Shown here piece by piece: positions 22,104 to 32,152 of a stretch of DNA of 64,000 nt. Position numbers and translations under genes: made by a program. The stretch is from Parascedosporium putredinis. Lineage: Eukaryota > Ascomycota > Sordariomycetes > Microascales > Microascaceae. Every line of letters begins with the position of its first letter. Within the stretch, counting starts at the first letter, position 1. The notes under the pieces are model-generated. The model saw only the letters and a program-made list of their open reading frames with translations. It was not told the DNA's origin and did no database searches. The stretch is taken from NCBI GenBank assembly GCA_949357655.1, contig CASHTG010000006.1, forward strand, positions 434,001 through 498,000. The letters are read 5' to 3'.

Positions 22104-23906
22104 ATGGGTGAAGAAGTCCCCGCCCACATTCAGGCGCAGCCCCGAACCCAGCCGCCGTCGCCGGCTTCCACGGGCAAGCAACCGACTCTCCACCTCGACA
22201 GCGCAACGCCTCCTAAGCCGAGCATCGAGCGCGTGCCAACGGCCGAGATCCTCTCACCTACCATGCCAATGACCCCGAATCCCTTCCTGTCTCGCCATAA
22301 TACTCTCGACATTGACGACTACTTTGTAAGTCAAGCTGCTCCTCGTCGACCTTGGCTTGAAGACGAGGTTCCCCGACTATAATCTCACTCCTGAGGCGAG
22401 TCCGCAATGTGCAATGTACCAAGGAATCTAACTTTGCTCTGTGCAACAGGTCGGACCTCGCGACATATCGAAGCATTCGAAATGGCCATTGTTCATGAGA
22501 ATGCATGGGAGCATCCTCCCCAAGATGATTGTCCCATTGCTGTGGGTTGGTGCCTGGTCTAGCACCATCACCTGCATCACCATGCTGGAAATCGCGAACC
22601 GTGAGTAGCGGCGTCCTTTCACTTTCCCTTGCTATTCCAATAGGCCTTGTTTGCCAGAAAAGTCTACCTCTTGGGCTGTACTAACTTGGGTCTTCCTCCC
22701 ACTACAGTTGGCACAAATCCCGTATTGCTTACCATTACCGGTTTCGTCGTTGGTCTGGGCCTGTCGTTCCGTAGCTCCACCGCGTACGAGCGCTATAACG
22801 AAGGTCGACGATACTGGGCGCAGCTCACACTCGCGTCGCAGAACCTCGGCCGCGTGTTCTGGGTGCACGCGCGCGAGACGGACCCGGATCCGGACAGGCA
22901 AAGGCGCAGCTCCTCCAGGCCATGACCTGCACCAACCTCATCGTGGCCTTTGCCATTGCTCTCAAGCACAAGCTCCGATTCGAGCCTTACACCGTCTACG
23001 ACGACCTCGCGCACCTGGTCGCGCATCTCCAGACATTCGCCGGAACGGCAACGGCCGACGACCCGTCCAAGGCCGAGCATCCTCCCAAGAACATCTTCAA
23101 GGAGGTTGGCGAGTACCTGGGCATCTCTTTCGCGGCCAGCAACCCCGCAAGGTGCTCAAGAAGGCGAACATGCCTCTGGGAAATCTGCCTCTCGAGATCC
23201 TCAGCTACCTCGGTCGATGCACCGACAAGTTTGTAGCCGAGGGTAAACTTCCCGTGCCCATGCAGCAGACCCTTGCCTGTACGTCTTCCCCTCTTCCCTA
23301 CCCCGGTGGAACAATTTCCGTCCTCAATACTATCCTTAGGGATTCGTTACTGATATGCCGTGGTCTAGATAACAACCTTCTCTCGCTCAACGACGTTCTC
23401 ACCGGTACTGAGCGTGTGCTCAACACTCCCTTCCCATTGCCTACACCATCGCCATTTCGCAAATCACCTGGGTGTACGTCATGCTCCTGCCCTTCCAGCT
23501 CTGCACCGCTCTGGGATGGGTTACGATCCCCGCCAGCATCGCCGCGTCGTACATTATTCTCGGCATCCTCTTCATCGGCCGCGAGATCGAGAACCCCTTT
23601 GGCCAGGACGTCAACGACTTGCCTCTTGAGCACTACTGCGAGCAGGTGGCCATCGAGATGGACATCATCGCTGCCCAGGCCATGCACCTCGAGAACCTGA
23701 TGGAGCACGTCGAGAGCGGCAAGAACCGTGTCCTCTTCCCCGTGAGCTCCGCGTCCTACACCAGCTGGAAGATGCGACCCGAGCAGAGGCTGCGCGAGGC
23801 CATCAAGCTGAAGCCCCAGGCCGTGTTCGATCAGAGGACGCATCACGAGGGTGACCTAGCGGCTGCCAAGGCGGAGACGGTCCTCGTGGGCGAGAAGAAG
23901 GTTTGA
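22104..23906 (+). CDS. Bestrophin-family (UPF0187) anion channel, four exons
   Basis: Probable membrane anion channel of the bestrophin/YneE family. Exons are 22104-22325, 22450-22600, 22708-23278 and 23369-23906. A disordered N-terminus (MGEEVPAHIQAQPRTQPPS) leads to the cytosolic start HSKWPLFMRMHGSILPKMIV and a first membrane helix (PLLWVGAWSSTITCITMLEI). The second helix LTITGFVVGLGLSFRSSTAY runs into YERYNEGRRYWAQL, the family's most conserved stretch. Later helices include AYTIAISQITWVYVMLLPFQ and IPASIAASYIILGILFIG. IENPFGQDVNDLPLE resembles the acidic clasp after the last helix in bestrophins. Three one-base losses lie near 22893, 23148 and 23438. Correction gives 494 aa. Introns have GTAAGT, GTGAGT and GTACGT donors. 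Confidence 0.9.
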
Positions 23907-26900
23907 GCTTACTTGTGATCGGCCAGCGGACAGCCTCGTTGTTGCCGCGTCTAATTACCACATGGGACATTATCATTAAATATAAACTTTGAATTTTGGC
24001 GCTCTCCAAGGGATGGAGCAAAACGGGATATCAACAATACACCAAGGGTCTTTCAAGAAGATAAAGAGAAAAAAATACCAGGGCGAAAAGGAGAGAATAC
24101 ACATCCATGGATCATTTTCGGAGATTGGAGGAAACTACATAGCGTACATAGACCCTCGTTTGTAGGGTTTTATCGGACTTTTCTATTTCTGTTTGTTCAT
24201 TCATCGCTCTCTTATTACATTTCACCAAAACGGCTTTGACGAGTCACTCACAGATTCTGAGAATCAATACAGACACACTACTTTTCGTTTGTCCCAAAGC
24301 CCATCACTTATACCGGAGGGAATATATGCGCAGTTTAATCGCAACAGCGTTTGCCTGAGATGCACCATGTTTCAGGCGGCCTGGCCGAAACGTGGGACTC
24401 GTTGACTCATCTCACAATTGACGGGCTGGAAGCAATCTTTTGTTTTTGCCCGTAGCTAAAACAATATCCTTTCTTCCTTTGCTTATTTCCATGGCTCGTT
24501 AGCGTAGCTCGGCTGTCTGATTGCTAGGGGAGAATCGGTGGGTGGGGCCGTTCAGCCGCGGCGCCCGGCTCCGGTGGCCGGGGCGCGTGTCACAATTTGT
24601 GGTTGGAACGGCCGTCGAGTAGAGTTTTCCACCTGATTTTTTCACTACCCCTGGAAACATGGTCGTCAGGCATCGTCAGGGAGTGTGAGGACAACTCTGA
24701 ACAAACTCGCAAACGGACAAGGCGAGGGAGAGAGAGAGAGCGGGAAGCCCCGGAAATGCATGGACAATCGGAGAGCTTCCGGGCTCAAGCAGAGGATATA
24801 AAGGGCAGATCTCTCTCCCCTCGTTAATATCCCAAACCTACTATCCTCTGGCCATCCAGCCTATTAGCCCACGGTACCGAGTCAAAGCCGGCTTAGGTTC
24901 CATGCGGGGGTCCAGCTCCCCGACCGACGAGTGTGATCGCTGCGCCGCGCGGGGAACCTCGCCAGTTTTGCCTACGAAGATCTGCGAGGACCCGCGCGGC
25001 ACGAAAATCAGCAACGCTCTTATATATATACCACGCTCCAGGGCTTGGGATGTGGGAGGAAGAGTACAGAAGCTGGAAGGTTTCTTCTCTCCCGCTTTTC
25101 ATAGGGGGCAGGGGGTTCGTTTTCAACCTTCACGAATGGCCGTCGACGGGGCCCTAATGGGAAAGACAAGGTTTGTGCAATGTCTCCCCCCTCTCTCATA
25201 GCATAGCGAGCACCAACTAACTTGACACTACGCCCTGAACTAGTCGTCATATCGGTACGGAGGCACCATGAGTCTCACCAGATCGCTCCCAGCCGCAACG
25301 GTAGCAAGAAGCTATGTGGAGGCAAGGGGCCACAAGATCGGCCGAAATCTAACGGGGCCCGCATATCCTGCCTCCGGTAAGGCAGTATGGCCCATCTCCA
25401 GCACGCCGCATCGCTTGTTCATGTCGACTTTGCCCTGCTATGGCCAATCTAGCAGTCGAGGATCCACGCCATGGTGAAAACGGAAGAGACCGTATCGTGG
25501 CATGATTAGAACATCTCAGCTGTTCAAGTCTCAAGCAGGTCCTTTGAATGGAAGAATAACGCGGACACCGGCACCCTCCCAAGCCGAAGCCTAAGGATCT
25601 TCTATTTCTTTTCTTTTCTTTTCTTTTCTTTTTTGGGCCTTTTGGGGCCGGTTAGTTGGCTTCGATCTAAGCCAAGGCATGTGACGAGCACGGCGAATAC
25701 TTCCGTGGGCCGGGCCGCGATATGACAGAAAAGATCCAGATACCATCGCCCATCTAACCCTATATACACTGATAAGCCCTGACAGCCGTCAAACTCTATG
25801 CTCAGTGCGACTACGCTTAGGTATGAGGCGTCCCCGCTGGTCATTTCCCCGGAGAGTCGAGAATCAAGAGGACAGCATCGCGCCAGCAAGTCCGACCCCA
25901 ATGATGGTCCTCCCCGTGAATCTCTATGGTAAAATGGTCAGTCACGTTGCTTCCTGGATACCAGCGGGACCCGAGGCTGACACGGAGGCGGTACTCGGAA
26001 ATATTAGCTCCTGTGTGGCTTCTGGGATATCTCCCCTGTCCATGTCACGATCGAGGACGGCTTTTCACTCCCTCGAGCCTTCCGACCAGAGTTAAACCGA
26101 GCAAATATAGTGGATGCCTGACCCGGATATACTTTTAAACAAGACGATTTCCATAGTCAACCCTCGCAACCGGGGGTTCGTGAAGAAGCAAGCGATACCT
26201 CCCCTACACTCCGCCGCTCTCCGGCACCGGGTGCCCATCATTGACTACTTTGACACCAAGCACTGTCCATTGGGCGGAGGAAGGACGGGCCAGGCAGAAA
26301 TGAGGCTTCCAGAATGGCTGGTTCTTGTGATGGAAAGACCAAACATAGGGTCTACTCGTCACTTTTAACACAAGGGATCTGCGGGCCTTCTTACCACCTT
26401 TGTTGCGGGCTTCCTCCGGCCTCTTTTGACCAGAGACCATCCCGCCAGCACGAGTAACTGGTGTTTGACGACACTGGTAAAAAGAAAAACGTCCCTACCG
26501 AATCTCAAGCCTGACGCACCAACAAGTCGGTCCTTGTACGTGCGACTGCTAACCCCAGTACCATGGGATACTCTGGCGTTCCTGTGGTCTGGGACTTCAA
26601 GCTCGATGACGCTTTTCACCCTTCGTTTGTTTCACTTTTTTGGTCTCTCTCCACCCTGGCTTTTAGCGGCTTGCATTGCGGGACTAAGAAAAGGCTGAAT
26701 GCGCCGCATCTTGAGACTATGGCTTTTCCGCTAGCCCTGGCCCAATCTTCTTCAGAGAACCTGACCGAAATAGAGATATAAAGAGAGCGAAGAAGCTAGC
26801 GAGTAGGTAAATGGGCAAGTCAACAATCAAATCAATGCCGTTTATGCACGACGGGGGTGGACGGCCTCTCTCCGCGAGGACTCGGGATCCGATACCTTCT

Positions 26901-28755
26901 CTATGCATATGGGTTTGGATCTGCCCACACGGATCTTTTATATATCACGACACCTGCACGCCATAGCCGAGCACCCCCAGAGGTGAGAACCGCCAGCCTA
27001 CAAGCCTATGGGTTCGTGCCCTTGTAGCCCTTGTCGGGTTTTTCGTTTCAACAGATTCGGAACGACGTGGCCTCTATCTAGACTCTCTCACCCACCTCGA
27101 CTCCAACGCGGCACGTGGTTCCAGGGCGGCTCAACCTCTATATATATCCTCTGTTCAGGTTGCCCTTTATTGGTAGTATCGTCGTCGACCGTGAGGGGAC
27201 CAATCCACGGAGTTTCGGAGGAACCCTGCACACCCTCGTTGACAGCTTCAATGCTTTTCGGCACGCCATCAACCTACGACATGAGAGGGCCTTCATCCGA
27301 GTAACCTCAATACCGAATGAGGAGCAGACGAAATCTCAAACCTGGCAACGGTTCCCCGGGTATGAGAGGCAGCATGATAGCGGACCTGCCATCTCACCCC
27401 GTGGTCAAGCGTCTGGTCTTTCCTGCGTTGAGTAGACAACCTCGCCCCCTCGCCGGCTTTCACCACAGCATGCGATCTGTTACCGCCGCGCGACCTCAAC
27501 ACTAAGGAATGTCCATTCATCTTGTTCTTTTCTCCTCTTCTTTTCTTTGGCAATCCACTCCGAGCAACAGCCCTAGTTCAGAAAGCCAATGCGGAAGAGC
27601 GAAAGCGGTCGCTTGCCGCGCTAGCTATGGCACATTTATGGTCCACAAGATCAAGGTTGACTGATTGGAACATTGAACCCGTCGTTGCTCAGCAAATTCT
27701 CGGAATACCCCCTTGCAGACAATGACAGCGAGGGCGAAAGCGAGCAGAAGCAGCGGAGATGGTAACCTGGTGTGAAGCAAGCCCAAGATCGAAGCGTGTG
27801 AGCGGACCCATCACCAAGCTGGCAGTCGAACCCGTCGCCGTCGTCAAGGTTCAAGGCTATCAAGGATCATGGAGAAGAGGACAGCCCAATCGAGAGGAAT
27901 TGACAATGCTCCTTTCGAGCATGTGAACGTTGCCAAAACCCTAGACAAATATGCAGGCTACGCTGAACGAAGACTCGTTCTTCGGAGAAGCAAGCTTCAG
28001 ATCCTGGACGAGAAAAATATTGGGCACCCAAAGGCAGCCTTCGCGGCTAAGAATGGAATATATACGCGATGTAATAGGGAAAAAAACAACAGGCAAGGAA
28101 GCGGTGAAGTAGGCTGCTAGCGTGCGCACACACAAAACTGGACAGCAAAAAGCATTGAGGACTTGGGAAAGACGCAACCTCTCAAAGTCAGTACTCCTCA
28201 AGTCCAAAGTACGGGCGGGGGGTAAGACAGCACGCGAGGCAAGTTGCAGCAAGTGGTGGGTATATATCATGGATACTGTATTCATCGGTACCGGGGCAGA
28301 AGAATAATGACTTTGAGGAGACAAGACGCGGGGCAGATCATGGGGGTTGCAAGAACACTCAACCCTATCTTCCCTTCGTACCTGCTCCCGTCTTATTTCT
28401 CAAAAATGCCCGCCTATAGAGCAAGGAGCACGAAAAGAAAAGGGTATATCTTGGTTTCGAGATTTATTCTACCCTCTTATCTTACCATAATCAAGAGACC
28501 TATTAGCCTCCAAAGTTCACATCTAATTCGCAATATGGAAACCTCCACCTTCCTGTGACGCCGCCACCTAGCTCATGCAATGCCAGACCTGGGGCATAAA
28601 CCCAGGAGAAATAAAGAGAGAAAAAGAAAGGAAACTAATCTCGTAAGTCGTTACTTCAGCTCTCCCGCTCCCCTTAGAGCAGCAGAAATGGGAGGGTTAG
28701 CTTGTGAGTCCAAGAGGGCATGCCCTCGCTCACAGAGGAGGCCCAAAGGGATCTT
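23907..28755. other. Longest gene-poor spacer of the window
   Basis: This 4.8-kb stretch has only short chance frames (at most about 127 codons) and no recognised RNA gene. A TTTTC pentamer tract lies at about 25606-25637. The base composition is not AT-rich, so it does not look like a heavily RIP-mutated transposon. Diverged or error-broken genes cannot be excluded. Confidence 0.45.
25606..25637. repeat. (TTTTC)n microsatellite
   Basis: About five consecutive TTTTC-type units end in a T run, visible directly in the sequence inside the long spacer between the bestrophin and cyclin genes. Confidence 0.85.
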
Positions 28756-30128
28756 CTAATGCCCCGCCCATCTTCCTCCGCTTCGCCTCCTCGCTTGCGC
28801 TCCATCCACAGGGGGTCCAAAGGGGTCGTTAGCGCCCTCCTCCTTTTGGCAGGGCGGTCCTTCTTGACTGCTTGCTCCCTCCTCGATTTCTGAAGCGCCA
28901 CGAGATCCGCCCTATCGGGATCGCGACACTTCTTGAGTTTTCTAATGAGGGGACGAACGTCCTTGTTGGCCTCGGGCTACATATCCGGTGTCAGTAGTGA
29001 TTTGTAAACGAAAGCCTACTCGGATCTCAGATAGCAAGCAATGACTTACCGTGCTCCAGTAGTTATCCATCCTCTCGGGAGGCTCCGTCTCGAGCAACTC
29101 CCTACAAGCCTCAATCGTCTTGACAATCTTCCTTTGAAGCGCCTCCATGGCGCCCTCGCTAGGCTTCATGACGTTGTTGGTGTTGGCCGCATTTTCTATA
29201 CTGTAGTCAAAAGACTGCTGGATGAAGCGCTGTGCGAGTTCTCTGTCGGCCATGAGGAGGGCGGCAAACATGATCTGGCTCGGGGTGTAGTGGAAGTAGG
29301 CATCCGTTATGAGGGGCTGAACTTGAGAATGTGTCTCGCCTCCGCGTGGACCCTATCGACTCGTGCCCTCTATAGTATTTTCCCCCGGTTAGCCTTTGCC
29401 TGTTCGTTTGAGTTGAATGGAGAGGTGATGCCTACCTCGTCCGGATACAGGTGCCGCAGCTCCAATATGACTCCCTCGAGAGCGCGGAACGGGTGTCTCA
29501 CGTCGAAACAGAAACGAATGCCCTGGCAAAGAAGAAACTCTCCGGCAACTACTTCTTCTGCCGTCGTATTCGGGAACTTTTCGGCGAACCTATTCAAATT
29601 ACCAAGAGATTAGCTTGGGCACGTAGACAGCTTCCTAATTCTTTTCTTTTTCTTTTCTTTTTCTGGGGACCGTTGGTGGGATGAGAGACGGGCAGCCCTT
29701 CAAACGAGAACAAATCAATCACGTACTTGGACAACCGCGTATAAAAGCCCTCCCCTTAGAGCCAAAAAACAAACACGTCTTCAAGATATCCGTCGGCGAG
29801 TACGTCATGACCGAATTCGTCACGTAGAACCGGCGCAGGTGCACCGCCGCCGTGGCCCTAATCTCAGTGGGCAGCTCGCAAAAGGCCGCCGCGCGCAAAG
29901 CTCAATCGTGAAGAACTTGAGCAGTCGCTCCTCCTCCTCGGCCGTCAGGAACTCGGGCAGGGGCGCCGCGCCCTCTTGCGCGCCGCCGCCCGTGGAGAGC
30001 CGGTTCGAGATGTGCGTCGTCGCGAGGGCGTTGGTCTTGGCTCGTAGCTCCGCGAGCTTGGACCGCGAGTACGACCAGATGCGGAATTGGGTGGATTGGC
30101 GGTAGCGGGAGTCTTCTATAACGTCCAT
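28756..30128 (-). CDS. CCL1: Cyclin H-like protein Ccl1 (TFIIH/CAK subunit), four exons
   Basis: Regulatory cyclin of the CDK-activating kinase within TFIIH (nucleus). Exons are 29727-30128, 29436-29589, 29050-29369 and 28756-28976. The start is MDVIEDSRYRQSTQFRIWSY, the classic Ccl1/cyclin H N-terminus, followed by LRAKTNALA. The first cyclin fold includes LTAEEEERLLKFFTIELC, ELPTEIRATAAVHLRRFYVT and FGSKGEGFYTRLSK. The second part begins FAEKFPNTTAEEVVAGEFLL and contains GIRFCFDVRHPFRALEGVIL and DAYFHYTPSQIMFAALLMAD. The C-terminus has KKLKKC-like basic sequence and a DPFGPPV-type end. Four one-base losses lie near 29893, 29742, 29322 and 28817. With them restored the four exons total 367 codons including stop, all in phase. 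Without the last correction the frame would run on to 28674. Confidence 0.9.
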
Positions 30129-30874
30129 GATGGCGGCTAGACGGGTAGATCGGGGATCGAGGCCAAAAAAAAAAGAAGCGTCAGTTGGTTTCGTCGAGGG
30201 TGGCGGTTCCGCGTGAGGTGGAAATATTTTAGACGAGTCGAGTCGTTTGGTCTTCGCTCGTGAGGCTTGGAGCTTGCATGCTGTGCACTGTGTGGTCTGT
30301 GCACAAGCTTTCCGTCCTTTGAAGACACCCTCCATTCCAAAGCTTCTCATCGCTCGAGGGGCTTGTCTCACTTTTAATCAAGGTACGCAAACCATTATTA
30401 GTAGCTACTGCCTCTCAATGCTCAATGCTTTTTACTCGAGTTGCTTCGAGTTCGAGGAACTTCGTACAGAGAATCCTGGCTGAACGGGCAATGCTACGAA
30501 CACCACTATGTCCGTTCATCTAGTTCCGAAGAGGAGAGAACAATCTTGACTCCCTTAGTGAAGAAACACAAAATGAAATTACTACTAGATAATACGCCTC
30601 CGCTCTCTGCCATAAGTATCGATGGTGCTATTAAAGGTAGGCTTAGTCCCCGAGTGCAGCCCCTCCAAACCGCAACAACCCACCACTGCCCCGCGCCAAG
30701 TGCCACGAACGTGGGGCAGCATCCCATCGCCAACCGCCATCGGCTGCTCCCAGCGAGTAGGAAGGCCAAGAAGCCAGCGAGACCGAGAACCCGCTCGCCC
30801 CGGCTCCACGCGCCCGCCCAGCCAGAGATCGATTTGCCGTATAGGCTGCGCTAACAATCTCGCCTCTCAACGAG
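30129..30874. other. Intergenic, CCL1 promoter side to tRNA-Met
   Basis: This is the upstream region of CCL1, then 5' flank of the first tRNA-Met gene. Chance frames of about 90-137 codons (30441-30912) have no recognised motif. Confidence 0.5.
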
Positions 30875-30977
30875 GTCTTCTTAGCTCAGTTGGTAGAGCG
30901 CTGGTCTCATAAAAATGACTCGGAAGAGACACTACCGAGAGATCCAGAGGTCGACAGTTCGAGCCTGCCAGAGGACA
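30875..30977 (+). tRNA. tRNA-Met (CAU), intron-containing, copy 1
   Basis: The acceptor stem GTCTTCT (30875-30881) pairs over seven positions with AGAGGAC (30970-30976), with discriminator A at 30977. The D arm is AGCTCAGTTGGTAGAGC. The anticodon stem-loop is CTGGT / CTCATAA / TCCAG with anticodon CAT at 30908-30910. The U31-U39 mismatch is also found in yeast elongator tRNA-Met, so this is probably the elongator form. A 30-nt intron (30912-30941) sits one base 3' of the anticodon, the canonical nuclear position. It contains ATG (30915-30917) able to pair with the anticodon, and a CTCGG/CCGAG hairpin. The T stem GACAG/CTGCC has one A-C mismatch, shared with copy 2. Confidence 0.92.
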
Positions 30978-31304
30978 TGTTCTTTTTTTGTGTCTAGACC
31001 CATTGTGCCCTTGCTCTTTCTTTTGTGCACTTTGTATTTCTATTTTTTTAACCCTTCCGTTTTGCCCTTGAGCTCTTTGCTCCTTGAATTGGCCTCGTAC
31101 AAACTTTTGGGGGAGGTGATGTATGAAACTTCAAGCACATGTGGGTTTGATGGAGTGGGAAACAAATTGGTGGATCTGGACTGCAATGTCGTCCCCCTCC
31201 CCCACAAATACACACTTCCCAAATCCGAATGATTCAAAACCTCTCTTACGAAGCCCTGCCATCAATCAAGACCCGCCAGCAACGGATCTTGCCCCATCAA
31301 ATCC
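30978..31304. other. Spacer between the two tRNA-Met genes
   Basis: This stretch of 327 bp is T-rich just after copy 1 (ttctttttttgtg), consistent with RNA polymerase III termination. Otherwise no gene was seen. Confidence 0.6.
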
Positions 31305-31408
31305 GTCTTCTTAGCTCAGTTGGTAGAGCGCTGGTCTCATAATAATGACTCGGAAGAGACACTTACCGAGAGATCCAGAGGTCGACAGTTCGAGCCTGCC
31401 AGAGGACA
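31305..31408 (+). tRNA. tRNA-Met (CAU), intron-containing, copy 2
   Basis: The mature-body sequence is identical to copy 1: acceptor GTCTTCT/AGAGGAC with discriminator A, D arm AGCTCAGTTGGTAGAGC and anticodon loop CTCATAA. Anticodon CAT is at 31338-31340. The intron (31342-31372, 31 nt) differs from copy 1 by one substitution at its 5' end and one extra T (acttacc against actacc). It again carries an ATG complementary to the anticodon. A T-rich stretch (gattcttttttg) follows directly, a likely Pol III terminator. The two genes are tandem, 327 bp apart. Confidence 0.92.
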
Positions 31409-32152
31409 GATTCTTTTTTGTCAATACTTTTTGTTTCATTATTTTTCTTATTTTTGCATCTCTTCTTTGATTGATGTCATCTTCATATCCAATACTCTCA
31501 CATCTCTTCACATCTCTCTCTCATAGGGCAGAGATGGGTGGATGCTGGTCTCACTGCTCACGTCCCAGAAATTACACAATAGACATATAATGCTCTTGTC
31601 CAATGATTTATATAGAAACCCGCACAAATGGATTAAATTCGTAGAGATGGGTCATCAATCTATGCTTATCTACTTGGGGGTATCCGGTAATATCTGCTCA
31701 AGCCTCCTACTCCCTTTGAGCCAGGTAAGCCACGCGTGTCCTATGTGAGTGCGCGCGTCAAGGCATATATCCCTCTACTTCTAATACTTCGCTCAAAGAC
31801 GTGATCAGGATCAAGGTAAAAGTGGGGGTCATGAGATTTGATTAAATGGTAACAAGAAAAAAAAACGGTCAAGAAAAAGAGATGGTCCATCCTGGAGTGT
31901 ATATAAATCATCCGGGCGGGAAGAATCTCGTTTGCTGTCGAAGCAAATGGTGAAATGAAAGTGGGCTTCGGGTGTGTACAAAGTGATTGGATATATTCGC
32001 ATGGGCTTGAGTCCGATTTGGAGCTTCTGCCTCTTGTCGATAGAAACGATACCGCGCGGTCGACCATGCCGCCTTGCTCTCTCTCCCTCTCCTCTAATTA
32101 GATTCGCTAACATTCCGCTCTCCGCGACGATAGGGTAGAACCCTCACGACGT
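31409..32152. other. Intergenic, 3' flank of the VPVER repeat gene
   Basis: T-rich sequence lies after the tRNA, then AT-moderate spacer with no recognised gene. The last 150 bp precede the stop of the minus-strand repeat protein gene. Confidence 0.5.

Noticed and set aside
21115..22272. 385-codon plus-strand frame upstream of and overlapping the bestrophin start
   Set aside because: Ser/Pro/Arg-rich without motifs, out of frame with the conserved bestrophin start, in a pyrimidine-rich leader-like region.
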